Source: Iamia sp964643485 (GTDB lineage Bacteria; Actinomycetota; Acidimicrobiia; Acidimicrobiales; Iamiaceae). Taken from it: a stretch of 10,328 nt of DNA. The notes beneath the pieces are model-generated. The model saw nothing but the letters and a program-made list of their open reading frames with translations. It was not told where the DNA came from and ran no database searches. Below are positions 1-10,202 of this stretch, piece after piece (positions within the stretch are counted from its first letter, which is position 1; each line of letters starts with the position of its first letter). The stretch is taken from positions 1 through 10,328 of the forward strand of contig CAZXRA010000035.1 in NCBI GenBank assembly GCA_964643485.1, given 5' to 3'. A program made the translations under genes and the position numbers.

Positions 1-1299
1 GGCGCCTTCGCCCCCGTCACCGACGAGTCGACGATCACCGACCTGCGGGTGACGGGCACGATCCCGTCGTCGCTGTCGGGCCTCTACGTCCGCAACGGCT
101 CCAACGCCCCCACCGGCGACTCGCCCCACTGGTTCATGGGCGACGGCATGGTCCACAGCCTCCGCATCGAGCGGGGCCAGGCCACTTGGTACCGCAACCG
201 CTACGTGCAGACCACCCTGCACGAGCGGGGGATCGCCTTCGCCGATGCCGGCGTGCCCGGGGGCGACATCACCCAGAGCAATGTGGCCCTCGTCCACCAC
301 GCCGGGCGCCTCCTGACCCTGGGCGAGGTGGGCTTCCCCTACCGGCTGGCCACCGACGACCTGTCCACCGTCGGCCCCTACGACTTCGACGGCCGCCTGG
401 CGACGTGGATGACGGCCCACCCGAAGATCGACCCGGCCACCGGGCAGATGCACTTCTTCGGCTACGGCTTCATCGATCCGCTGCTCACCTACCACGTGGC
501 CGACGCCGACGGCGCGCTGATCAGCAGCCAGCCCGTCGACATCCCCGTGGCCACCATGATCCACGACTTCGCCATCACCGAGAGCGACGTGATCTTCTGG
601 CTGGGCCCGGTGCTGTTCGGCCGGGACGGGTCGGTGCCCGGCTTCCCCTACTACTGGGACCCGGAGGCCGGCCCCACCCGAGTCGGCGTCATGCCCCTGG
701 GCGGCCCGGCGTCGGACATCCGCTGGGTCGACATGGACCCCAGCTTCGTCTTCCATGGCACCAACGCCCATCGCGACGGCGACGACGTCGTGGTCCACGT
801 CAACAAGCTGGCCTCGGCCTTCGGCCCCGACGGCGACCTGGTGCCCTCCCGGCTCCACGAGTGGCGCATCGGCACCGCCGACGACGCCCTCACCCTCCGC
901 CAGGAGCAGCTCAACGACGTCGACATGGACCTGCCGTCCATCGACCGCCGGTACACCGGCCGGGCCCACCGCCACGCCTGGTACACCACCACCGACCAGG
1001 ACGGCCCCTGGGGCTTCGAGTTCGCCGGCACCCTCCACCGCGACACCCGGACGGGCCGGGAGCAGCGCTGGGAGCCGGGCGAGCTGGAACGGGCCGGCGA
1101 ACCCTTCTTCGTGGCCGACGGCAAGGGGGAGGGCGAGGGCTGGCTCCTCACCTTCGCCTACGACCGCACCACCGATACCTCCCACCTGGCCATCCTCGAC
1201 GCCCAGGACGTGGCCAGAGGGCCGGTGGCGCGGGTGCACCTCCCCGTCCGCGTGCCCTACGGCTTCCACGGCCTCTGGCTCCCGGAGTCCGACCTGTAG
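1..1299 (+). CDS. Carotenoid oxygenase (RPE65/CCD family), 5' end outside window
   Basis: Non-heme Fe(II) dioxygenase of the carotenoid/lignostilbene cleavage family, which splits a C=C bond of a carotenoid, apocarotenoid or stilbene with O2 to give aldehydes or ketones. The frame is open from base 1, and its first residues (AFAPVTDE, then VTGTIPSSLSGLYVRNGSN) match the conserved N-terminal part of the family. The true start therefore lies a short way upstream; the GTG at 49 is internal. 432 residues are visible. The four iron-binding histidines, numbered from base 1, are H140 (TAHPK), H188 (IHDFAIT), H252 (FHGTNA) and H423 (YGFHGLW), so the enzyme looks intact. No signal peptide can be judged. 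The stop is 7 bp from the stop of the convergent Uma2 gene. Family assignment is firm; the substrate cannot be read from sequence. A lignostilbene-type or apocarotenoid substrate is equally possible. Confidence 0.93.
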   Translation, partial: GAFAPVTDESTITDLRVTGTIPSSLSGLYVRNGSNAPTGDSPHWFMGDGMVHSLRIERGQATWYRNRYVQTTLHERGIAFADAGVPGGDITQSNVALVHHAGRLLTLGEVGFPYRLATDDLSTVGPYDFDGRLATWMTAHPKIDPATGQMHFFGYGFIDPLLTYHVADADGALISSQPVDIPVATMIHDFAITESDVIFWLGPVLFGRDGSVPGFPYYWDPEAGPTRVGVMPLGGPASDIRWVDMDPSFVFHGTNAHRDGDDVVVHVNKLASAFGPDGDLVPSRLHEWRIGTADDALTLRQEQLNDVDMDLPSIDRRYTGRAHRHAWYTTTDQDGPWGFEFAGTLHRDTRTGREQRWEPGELERAGEPFFVADGKGEGEGWLLTFAYDRTTDTSHLAILDAQDVARGPVARVHLPVRVPYGFHGLWLPESDL

Positions 1300-1306
1300 C
1301 GACGCC

Positions 1307-1855
1307 TCACGTCCGGCGGAACAGCGCCTCCAGATCGATCTCCCAGGCGGGGATGAGAGGGGTGGTCAGCGGGTCCTGGGCTGTCACCACCTGCACCGGC
1401 CGGAAGGTCGGCGCACCGGGCGCGTCGCGCCGGTACACCCGGACGACGTCCCTGACCGTGTCGACCAGCCACACCTCGGCGACGCCCCTCGCCTCGTAGT
1501 GACGCAGCTTGATCCCGGTGTCGTACTTCCAGGTGGAGGGAGACCGGACCTCGATCACCAGTGGCGGTGGCGGGTCGTAGCGGTTGTCAACATCATCCAG
1601 CATCTGCTCCGGCGGCACCCACCAGAGGTCGGGCTTGTAGACGTTGTAGTCATCGATGAGCGTGTCGATCTCGATGCCCACCTCCCCGGCGTCAGGATGC
1701 ACCTCTGCATGGAGCATGAAGGCATGGGCCAGGCGGACGATGACGCGCTGGTGGCGGGCCGCAGGGGTGGACACGACGAGCTCCCCGTCGATGAGCTGAG
1801 GGTTCGGCAGCTCGTCGACATCGGGCAGGGCGAAGAACTCCTCTGCCGTCATCAT
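1307..1855 (-). CDS. Uma2 family PD-(D/E)XK endonuclease-like protein
   Basis: Member of the Uma2 (DUF820) family, restriction-endonuclease-fold proteins of largely unknown role that are common in actinobacteria and cyanobacteria. Taking the ATG at 1855 gives 182 residues, the usual family length, starting MMTAEEFFALPD, a typical Uma2 N-terminus. Visible motifs are an acidic DGEL at about 23-26, the KPD motif with D76, the core IEVRSPST with E102, then D112 and K116, and a downstream GVAEVWLVD strand. These are the expected catalytic-fold residues. The open frame extends upstream to 2032, but that extension is low-complexity, overlaps the sdhC start and lacks family similarity. No clear Shine-Dalgarno precedes 1855, so the exact start (1855 or 1852) is uncertain. 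It stands alone on the minus strand, converging on the carotenoid oxygenase gene. No toxin-antitoxin or restriction partner is visible. Confidence 0.88.
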   Translation of the reverse strand: MMTAEEFFALPDVDELPNPQLIDGELVVSTPAARHQRVIVRLAHAFMLHAEVHPDAGEVGIEIDTLIDDYNVYKPDLWWVPPEQMLDDVDNRYDPPPPLVIEVRSPSTWKYDTGIKLRHYEARGVAEVWLVDTVRDVVRVYRRDAPGAPTFRPVQVVTAQDPLTTPLIPAWEIDLEALFRRT

Positions 1856-1891
1856 GTGGGTCCGTGCTGCAAGGGCCACGGCCGCCACGGT

Positions 1892-1962
1892 ACCCAGGCG
1901 CCGCCCGAGCAACCCCCGAAGGACTCCGTCCACGGGTGGACATGCACCCCGGCGCCCTGGGT
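1892..1962. repeat. Nested inverted repeats in the uma2-sdhC divergent gap
   Basis: Outer arms ACCCAGGCGCC (1892-1902) and GGCGCCCTGGGT (1951-1962) are complementary apart from one extra base. They enclose a perfect inner dyad GTCCAC-GG-GTGGAC (1928-1941). The structure lies between two divergent starts, so it could be an operator or an RNA structure on the uma2 side. In a GC-rich sequence such pairings can also arise by chance. Confidence 0.35.
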
Positions 1963-1996
1963 GAGCTCCGGTTCTGCCCCCTCGGACGCACAGCGG

Positions 1997-2002
1997 TAGC
2001 GT
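1997..2002 (+). promoter_or_regulatory. Possible -10 box for a leaderless sdhCAB transcript
   Basis: TAGCGT fits the actinobacterial TANNNT -10 pattern and ends 8 bases before the ATG at 2011. This is the spacing expected if transcription starts at or next to the start codon. sdhC has no recognisable Shine-Dalgarno, which agrees with a leaderless mRNA. No convincing -35 box is seen (TTCTGC at 1972 is poor). Confidence 0.35.
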
Positions 2003-2010
2003 CGGCCGCG

Positions 2011-2754
2011 ATGGCTGCCACGACAGTGACAAGGGGCGCCGCCACGGATGCCCCCCAGAGCCGGCGCAAGCTGCCCTTCCCCCTCGAGCTCTACCGCACC
2101 GCGGTGGGCAAGAAGTACGTGATGGCCCTCACCGGCATCGCCATCATGGGCTTCGTCTTCGCCCACATGGTCGGCAACCTCAAGATGTATCTGGGGCCGG
2201 AGGACTTCAACCACTACGGCGAGTTCCTGCGGGAGCTGCTGGTGCCGCTGCTGCCCCGCACGGTGGCCCTCTGGCTCCTGCGGGTCGGGCTCATCGGGGC
2301 CTTCGCCCTCCACATCCACGCCGCCTACTCGCTCACCCGGATCAACCACGCGGCCCGGGAGACGAAGTACCAGAGCCGGCGCGACTACGTGGCCGCCAAC
2401 TACGCCAGCCGCACCATGCGGTACTCGGGCGTGATCTTCGGCCTGTTCCTGGTCTGGCACCTCTTCGACCTGACCTTCACCGGCACCGGCTACCACTACG
2501 TGCGGGGTGACGCCTACGAGAACGTGGCCCTGTCACTGGGCCGCGTCTGGAACGCCGGCCTGTACCTGGTGGCCAACGTCGCCCTCGGCTTCCACCTCTT
2601 CCACGGGGCGTGGAGCCTCTTCCAGACCATGGGGTGGAACAACCCCCGCTTCAACTCGTGGCGCCGGGGCTTCGCCGCCGGCTTCGCCGGGCTGATCGTG
2701 GTGGGGAACGTGTCGTTCCCCCTCGCCGTCACCGCCGGCGTCGTGGCCATCTGA
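2011..2754 (+). CDS. sdhC: Succinate dehydrogenase cytochrome b subunit (type B, di-heme)
   Basis: Membrane anchor of succinate:quinone oxidoreductase. It passes electrons from the iron-sulfur subunit through b-type hemes to quinone, probably menaquinone as in other type-B enzymes. The 247-residue protein has five predicted membrane spans at about 36-56, 84-108, 139-157, 178-203 and 222-244. Histidines in the spans (H52, H101 or H103, H150, H195 or H198) are the expected ligands for two hemes. This is the single fused anchor of the Bacillus/Wolinella-type and actinobacterial enzymes, and no separate sdhD follows. The start ATG at 2011 was chosen because the longer open frame (from 1864) adds a proline/arginine-rich stretch over the intergenic gap. 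It lacks a Shine-Dalgarno, so leaderless translation is possible. First gene of the operon; sdhA follows after 20 bp. Confidence 0.93.
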   Translation: MAATTVTRGAATDAPQSRRKLPFPLELYRTAVGKKYVMALTGIAIMGFVFAHMVGNLKMYLGPEDFNHYGEFLRELLVPLLPRTVALWLLRVGLIGAFALHIHAAYSLTRINHAARETKYQSRRDYVAANYASRTMRYSGVIFGLFLVWHLFDLTFTGTGYHYVRGDAYENVALSLGRVWNAGLYLVANVALGFHLFHGAWSLFQTMGWNNPRFNSWRRGFAAGFAGLIVVGNVSFPLAVTAGVVAI

Positions 2755-2760
2755 CGGCCG

Positions 2761-2766
2761 AGAGGA
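2761..2766 (+). promoter_or_regulatory. Ribosome binding site of sdhA
   Basis: AGAGGA lies 8 bases before the ATG at 2775. It fixes that start over the longer in-frame extension, which would overlap the sdhC coding region. Confidence 0.7.
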
Positions 2767-2774
2767 ACGGATCC

Positions 2775-4693
<1,919 letters not shown>

Positions 4694-4697
<4 letters not shown>

Positions 4698-5467
4698 GCA
4701 AGGAACTGAACCTCACCCTCAAGGTCTGGCGCCAGGACGGTCCCGATGCCCCGGGCCGCTTCGACGTCATCTCCGCCCCCGGCATCAACGACGAGATGTC
4801 GTTCCTGGAGATGCTCGACCTGGTCAACGAGCGCCTCATCAACGAGGGCAAGGAAGCCATCGTCTTCGACCACGACTGCCGCGAGGGCATCTGTGGCACG
4901 TGCTCGCTGATGATCAACGGCCAGGCCCACGGCCCGCAGAAGGGCACGGCCACCTGCCAGCTCCACATGCGGAAGTTCACCGACGGGCAGGAGATCGTGA
5001 TCGAGCCCTGGCGGGCCACGGCCTTCCCGATCGTGAAGGACCTGATGGTCGACCGGTCGGCCTTCGACCGCATCGTCGAGTCGGGCGGGTTCATCACGGC
5101 CGAGACGGGCGGCGCCCCCGACGCCAACCTCATCCCGATCCCGAAGCCCGTGGCCGACGCGGCCATGGACGCCGCGGCTTGCATCCAGTGCGGTGCCTGC
5201 GTGGCCGCCTGCCCCAACTCGGCGGCCCAGCTCTTCACGGCGGCCAAGGTGAGCCACCTCAACCTCCTGCCCCAGGGCCAGCCCGAGCGCTACTCCCGGG
5301 TCGAGGCCATGGTCGAGACCATGGAGGAGTTCTTCGGGTCGTGCACCAACCACGGTGAGTGCGAGGAGGCGTGCCCGAAGGAGATCTCCATCGACTTCAT
5401 CGCCGTGATGAACAAGGACTACCTGAAGGCCAAGCTCAAGAACCGCCGCCTCCTCAGCCGCTCGTAG
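4694..5467 (+). CDS. sdhB: Succinate dehydrogenase iron-sulfur subunit
   Basis: Electron-transfer subunit linking the SdhA flavin to the SdhC hemes. The protein has 257 residues. The N-terminal ferredoxin domain carries 2Fe-2S ligands C62, C67, C70 (CREGICGTC) and C88. The C-terminal domain has CIQCGACVAACP (C163, C166, C169, C173) and a second group C217, C223, C227 (SCTNHGECEEACP). These supply ligands for the 4Fe-4S and 3Fe-4S clusters. The start is GTG at 4694, overlapping the sdhA TGA, followed by SKELNLTLKVWRQ, which looks like a genuine type-B N-terminus. A longer open frame from 4610 overlaps sdhA and is not coding. Last gene of the operon; its final 14 bp overlap the convergent Fic gene, and no hairpin terminator lies in between. 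Confidence 0.97.
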
Positions 5468-6800
5468 CCCCCAGGGCTCGGAGGCGCGCCGGGAGGTCGG
5501 GTTCCGCCCGGTAGACGAACTTCTTGCCCTGACGCACCTTGCTGAACAGGCCGAGCTCCTCGAGCCCGGCCAGGTCGGTGCGAGCGGACTCGTAGGTGAC
5601 GCCGTTGCGCCGGGCCTGGGCGTTGATGGTGAAGGGCTCGGAGGCATCGCGCAGTGCGTCGCGGACGACGAGCATCTGCCGGTGGTTGAGGCGGCCCGAG
5701 CCCTGCAACATCCCCTCGATCTCCCGGGTCTCGGCGACCTTGCGGGTCAAGTAGTCGTGCAGGCTGTCGACGGCCCGGAGGATCACGTCGAGCTGGTAGA
5801 GCACGAAGTAGGTGGTGTCACCGTCGTCGGTCTCCGTGTAGAGGGAGGCGTCGACGTACTCCCTCGGCGCCTGGCTCAGGATGGAGGAGATCGAGAGGTA
5901 CTGGACGAGCCAGTAGCGGCTGCGGAGCATCGACCAGTAGAAGAGGGCCCTCGCCGTCCGGCCGTTGCCGTCGACGAAGGGGTGGTCGTAGGCCAGCCAG
6001 AAATGCAGAAGGATCGCTCGCACGACGGGATGGAGGAAGCCGTCCGGCGTCTCACCGTTGGCGAAGGCACACATGGCGGCCAACCGCTGTTCCAGCTCCT
6101 CGGCCGGAGGGGGCTGGTGCAGGAGCGTGTCGTCGTGCCAGTAGATGGCGATCCGGTCCTCGCCCTCGGCCTGGAGTCGTCCCGCGTCGCCCGGATCATC
6201 GACCGTGTCCTCGGCGATCGTCCGGTGCAGCTCGAGGACGACTTCCGGGGTGAGGGGAGCAGCAGTCATCTCCTGGGCCGCCCGCATCGCCCGGAAGTTG
6301 TTGACGATCATCTGCTCGCTGCGATCGCGAGGGGCTCGTCCCGTGGCGAGGAGCTCCTTGGCGACCCGACGCGTCGTGCTGGCTCCTTCCAGTTGACTCG
6401 ACGTGATGGCCTCCTCGACCAACGAGCTCACGAGGTAGCGGTCACTCCCCCGCAGGCTCGTCACCACGTCGTCGGCGAGGATCTGACCGCCCGCCATCTG
6501 GTCGATGCGATGCACCCTCTCCTGCACCGGATCGACGTTGGCGAAGGTGAAGGGACGACCCTTCGCATCCACGAGGGGTAGCCGACGGGCCAGTGCCCGG
6601 CGACTGAGGTGCGTACCCGCCCACCACGCCTCGAGTGAGAGGCCGCCCGGTGGACGGCGATGGCGCATCTGCTCCCAATGGAGGTACCGACCCCTGGCGT
6701 CAAGGGGGCCGATGGACAGGAGCCGGTCGAGATCCAGGTAGCCGTCGTCGTCCTCCAGCCCTACGAGGGTGGGCTCCGGCGGGGGTTCGGGGAGGCGCAT
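5454..6800 (-). CDS. Fic family protein with inhibitory helix and C-terminal winged HTH
   Basis: Fic-fold enzyme that probably transfers AMP from ATP to a protein hydroxyl. Numbering from the ATG at 6800 (448 residues), an N-terminal helical region is followed by SSQLEGA (134-140), which fits the (S/T)xxxE(G/N) inhibitory-helix motif. The glutamate E138 would block the ATP site (class II, self-inhibited, no separate antitoxin needed). The catalytic loop HPFVDGNGRTAR is at 273-284 and intact. A winged helix-turn-helix lies at about 367-437 (LNHRQMLVVRDAL to KKFVYRA). An alternative GTG start at 6854 adds 18 residues encoded by the inverted repeat and seems unlikely. The ribosome site is weak: AGGA is 14 bases before the ATG and lies inside the repeat. 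The 3' end overlaps sdhB by 14 bp. The target protein is unknown; it looks like an accessory gene. Confidence 0.92.
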   Translation of the reverse strand: MRLPEPPPEPTLVGLEDDDGYLDLDRLLSIGPLDARGRYLHWEQMRHRRPPGGLSLEAWWAGTHLSRRALARRLPLVDAKGRPFTFANVDPVQERVHRIDQMAGGQILADDVVTSLRGSDRYLVSSLVEEAITSSQLEGASTTRRVAKELLATGRAPRDRSEQMIVNNFRAMRAAQEMTAAPLTPEVVLELHRTIAEDTVDDPGDAGRLQAEGEDRIAIYWHDDTLLHQPPPAEELEQRLAAMCAFANGETPDGFLHPVVRAILLHFWLAYDHPFVDGNGRTARALFYWSMLRSRYWLVQYLSISSILSQAPREYVDASLYTETDDGDTTYFVLYQLDVILRAVDSLHDYLTRKVAETREIEGMLQGSGRLNHRQMLVVRDALRDASEPFTINAQARRNGVTYESARTDLAGLEELGLFSKVRQGKKFVYRAEPDLPARLRALGATSG

Positions 6801-6805
6801 CGCAG

Positions 6806-6907
6806 ATACAGATTTCCTACCAGTTGAAACAGATTTTGTATTTGCACCGTACACCTCGATCGGCCGGGCAAATGCAAACTTTGCATCAATTGGTAGGAAG
6901 TCTGTAT
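6806..6907. repeat. AT-rich 40 bp imperfect inverted repeat with 22 bp loop
   Basis: The arm at 6806-6845 pairs with the arm at 6868-6907 at 33 of 40 positions. The outermost match includes TTCCTACCA against TGGTAGGAA. The arms are about 33% and 38% GC by direct count, in a region otherwise near 70% GC. The repeat fills nearly all of the 117 bp between the methyltransferase stop (6918) and the Fic start (6800). The loop is GC-rich and holds a possible minus-strand -10 box TACGGT (6851-6846). It could be the fic promoter/operator, a remnant or miniature mobile element, or an RNA hairpin that insulates fic from upstream transcription. No clear target duplication is seen at the edges. Confidence 0.85.
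6872..6886. promoter_or_regulatory. 15 bp perfect palindrome, possible operator
   Basis: ATGCAAA-C-TTTGCAT reads the same on both strands around a central base. It lies in the right arm of the larger inverted repeat, upstream of fic. Its size and symmetry suit a dimeric DNA-binding protein, but no regulator has been shown. Confidence 0.4.
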
Positions 6908-6917
6908 GACGCGCTTG

Positions 6918-7703
6918 TCATTCGCGGCCGTCCCGACGGCGGGCGCGCCAGATCTCCTCGACGGGCCAGCGCTGGGCCCAGCCCGCGGTGACGTGGAGGA
7001 ACTCGCTGTCGCCGCTGAGCAGCGTGCTGTCGGCCGCCCCCTCGGGGGCGTGCAGCTCCACCAGGTCGACGATCTCGAACCCGGCGCCCACCAAGATCCG
7101 CACCATGTCGCCGTGGCTCACGTGGTACTCGATCGAGTCGTCGTCGGGGTAGTCCACCTCGTACAGGTCCCGCTGGGGGCGGACGAGGGCAGCCTGGGCC
7201 GTGCCCTCGTCGGGGGCGCACAGGGTGTGCAGCACCGAGCCGGTGAGGAACACCAGCTCCCCGCCCGGTCGCAGCAGCCGGGCCGCCTCGGGGATCCAGA
7301 GCCGAGGTTCGGCCCACAGGGCGGCGCCGTACTCGGAGACCACCAGGTCGCAGCACCCGTCGGTCAGGGGCACCTGCTCCCCCGCCCCCTGGATCAAGGG
7401 GAACGCCGGCCCGACCTCGCCCTGGAGGCGGCGGGCCGTGGCCAGTTGGCCCTCGGTGGGATCGAGGCCGATCACCCGGGCCGCGCCCCGGCGGGCCAGC
7501 CAGGCCGAGATGTAGCCGGTGCCGCACCCCAGCTCCACCACGTCCCGCCCGGCCACGTCGGGCAGGACGCCCACCTCGTCCTCCGGGAGGGAGAACACGC
7601 CCCACGTGATGTCGTCGGTGGCCCACGACCGCTCCCCCGGGCCCACCCAGTGGTGGGCCATGGCGTTCCACGTGGCCCGGTTGCGGGCGATCGACTCGTG
7701 CAT
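6918..7703 (-). CDS. Class I SAM-dependent methyltransferase
   Basis: Small cytosolic methyltransferase that uses S-adenosylmethionine; the substrate is unknown. Numbering from the ATG at 7703 (261 residues), motif I VVELGCGTG (55-63) forms the SAM loop and D81 ends the second strand (VIGLDP). The post-I segment PLTDGCCDLVVSEYG (112-126) and the motif III segment LLRPGGELVFLTG (143-155) complete the fold. The N-terminus RNRATWNAMAHHW is typical of the Methyltransf_11/25-like group. The start at 7703 is preceded by TGAGGA at 7 bases; a longer frame to 7742 has no better site. It is divergent from hppA, and on the same strand as fic with a 117 bp gap filled by an inverted repeat. It is probably a separate transcription unit. 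A metabolite or small-molecule substrate is more likely than DNA or rRNA, but this is inference. Confidence 0.9.
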   Translation of the reverse strand: MHESIARNRATWNAMAHHWVGPGERSWATDDITWGVFSLPEDEVGVLPDVAGRDVVELGCGTGYISAWLARRGAARVIGLDPTEGQLATARRLQGEVGPAFPLIQGAGEQVPLTDGCCDLVVSEYGAALWAEPRLWIPEAARLLRPGGELVFLTGSVLHTLCAPDEGTAQAALVRPQRDLYEVDYPDDDSIEYHVSHGDMVRILVGAGFEIVDLVELHAPEGAADSTLLSGDSEFLHVTAGWAQRWPVEEIWRARRRDGRE

Positions 7704-7710
7704 CCCGCCA

Positions 7711-7716
7711 TCCTCA
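7711..7716 (-). promoter_or_regulatory. Ribosome binding site of the methyltransferase gene
   Basis: On the minus strand TGAGGA ends 7 bases before the ATG at 7703, which supports that start over the in-frame codon at 7742. Confidence 0.6.
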
Positions 7717-7731
7717 CCCACCCCCCGTCCC

Positions 7732-7780
7732 GAACCCGGCACGTTTCCGTACCGCAGAGGTACAGAAACGTGCCGAGTTC
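7732..7780. repeat. Long hairpin: 22 bp inverted repeat, 5 bp loop
   Basis: Arms 7732-7753 and 7759-7780 match at 20 of 22 positions around the loop GCAGA. The core is GGCACGTTTCCGTACC against GGTACAGAAACGTGCC, with outer GAAC and GTTC. It lies in the divergent gap between the methyltransferase and hppA, 29 bp beyond the methyltransferase start codon. No T-tract follows, so it is not a standard terminator. It resembles a REP-type palindromic repeat or a strong operator. Confidence 0.85.
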
Positions 7781-7786
7781 ACCGGA

Positions 7787-7831
7787 TGGCCGGTCCCGCA
7801 TCCCGGCTTTTGCGTGGATGACGGCCGGCCA
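7787..7831. repeat. Second hairpin, degenerate dispersed repeat of PAFAGMT type
   Basis: TGGCCGG at 7787-7793 pairs with CCGGCCA at 7825-7831. The inner ATCCCGGC-TTTT-GCGTGGAT pairs partly, making a 45 bp stem-loop only 6 bp after the first hairpin. Read in frame, ATCCCGGCTTTTGCGTGGAT followed by GACG gives IPAFAWMT. This is close to the spurious IPAFAGMT peptide produced by a dispersed repeat found in many bacterial genomes. It is probably a decayed copy of such a repeat, not a gene. Confidence 0.6.
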
Positions 7832-7919
7832 GGTAGCAAAGGCGCCGCTGCCGGGCGGCTGGGCGACTCGCGCCCCCGCCGCGGCGTGCGTCCGTGGCCC
7901 CACGGCACGCCAGCCCCAC

Positions 7920-7925
7920 GAGAGG
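7920..7925 (+). promoter_or_regulatory. Ribosome binding site of hppA
   Basis: GAGAGG lies 9 bases before the ATG at 7935. It supports this start rather than the long in-frame extension back to 6906, which runs antisense through the methyltransferase gene. Confidence 0.6.
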
Positions 7926-7934
7926 TTCTCCCCG

Positions 7935-10172
<2,238 letters not shown>

Positions 10173-10185
10173 TGACTCGCTGATC

Positions 10186-10202
10186 CCCGGCAGGCCGCCG
10201 GG
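10186..10202 (+). terminator. Weak hairpin after hppA
   Basis: CCCGGC-AGGCC-GCCGGG is a perfect 6 bp stem starting 14 bases after the hppA stop. There is no T-tract, so it would have to work as a non-canonical terminator; chance pairing in GC-rich DNA is equally likely. Confidence 0.25.

Noticed and set aside
6801..6854. GTG start at 6854 for the Fic protein
   Set aside because: The 18 added residues come from the inverted repeat and have no family similarity; the ATG at 6800 gives a normal N-terminus, although its ribosome site is weak.
5454..6907. Fic gene as part of a FicT/FicA toxin-antitoxin pair
   Set aside because: No small antitoxin gene lies beside it, and the inhibitory helix SSQLEGA is inside the same protein, as in self-inhibited class II Fic proteins.
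6918..7703. Methyltransferase as a restriction-modification enzyme pairing with the Uma2 nuclease
   Set aside because: The genes are over 5 kb apart and separated by the sdh operon, and the methyltransferase lacks a DNA-methylase motif IV such as DPPY or NPPY.
7810..7839. Possible hppA promoter TTGCGT with TAGCAA, 18 bp spacing
   Set aside because: The -10 lacks the final T of TANNNT and the -35 matches poorly; it also falls in the dispersed-repeat hairpin, so the support is too thin to annotate.
6906..7934. In-frame N-terminal extension of hppA
   Set aside because: It runs antisense through the methyltransferase and across two hairpins; the family N-terminus and a ribosome site mark the start at 7935.
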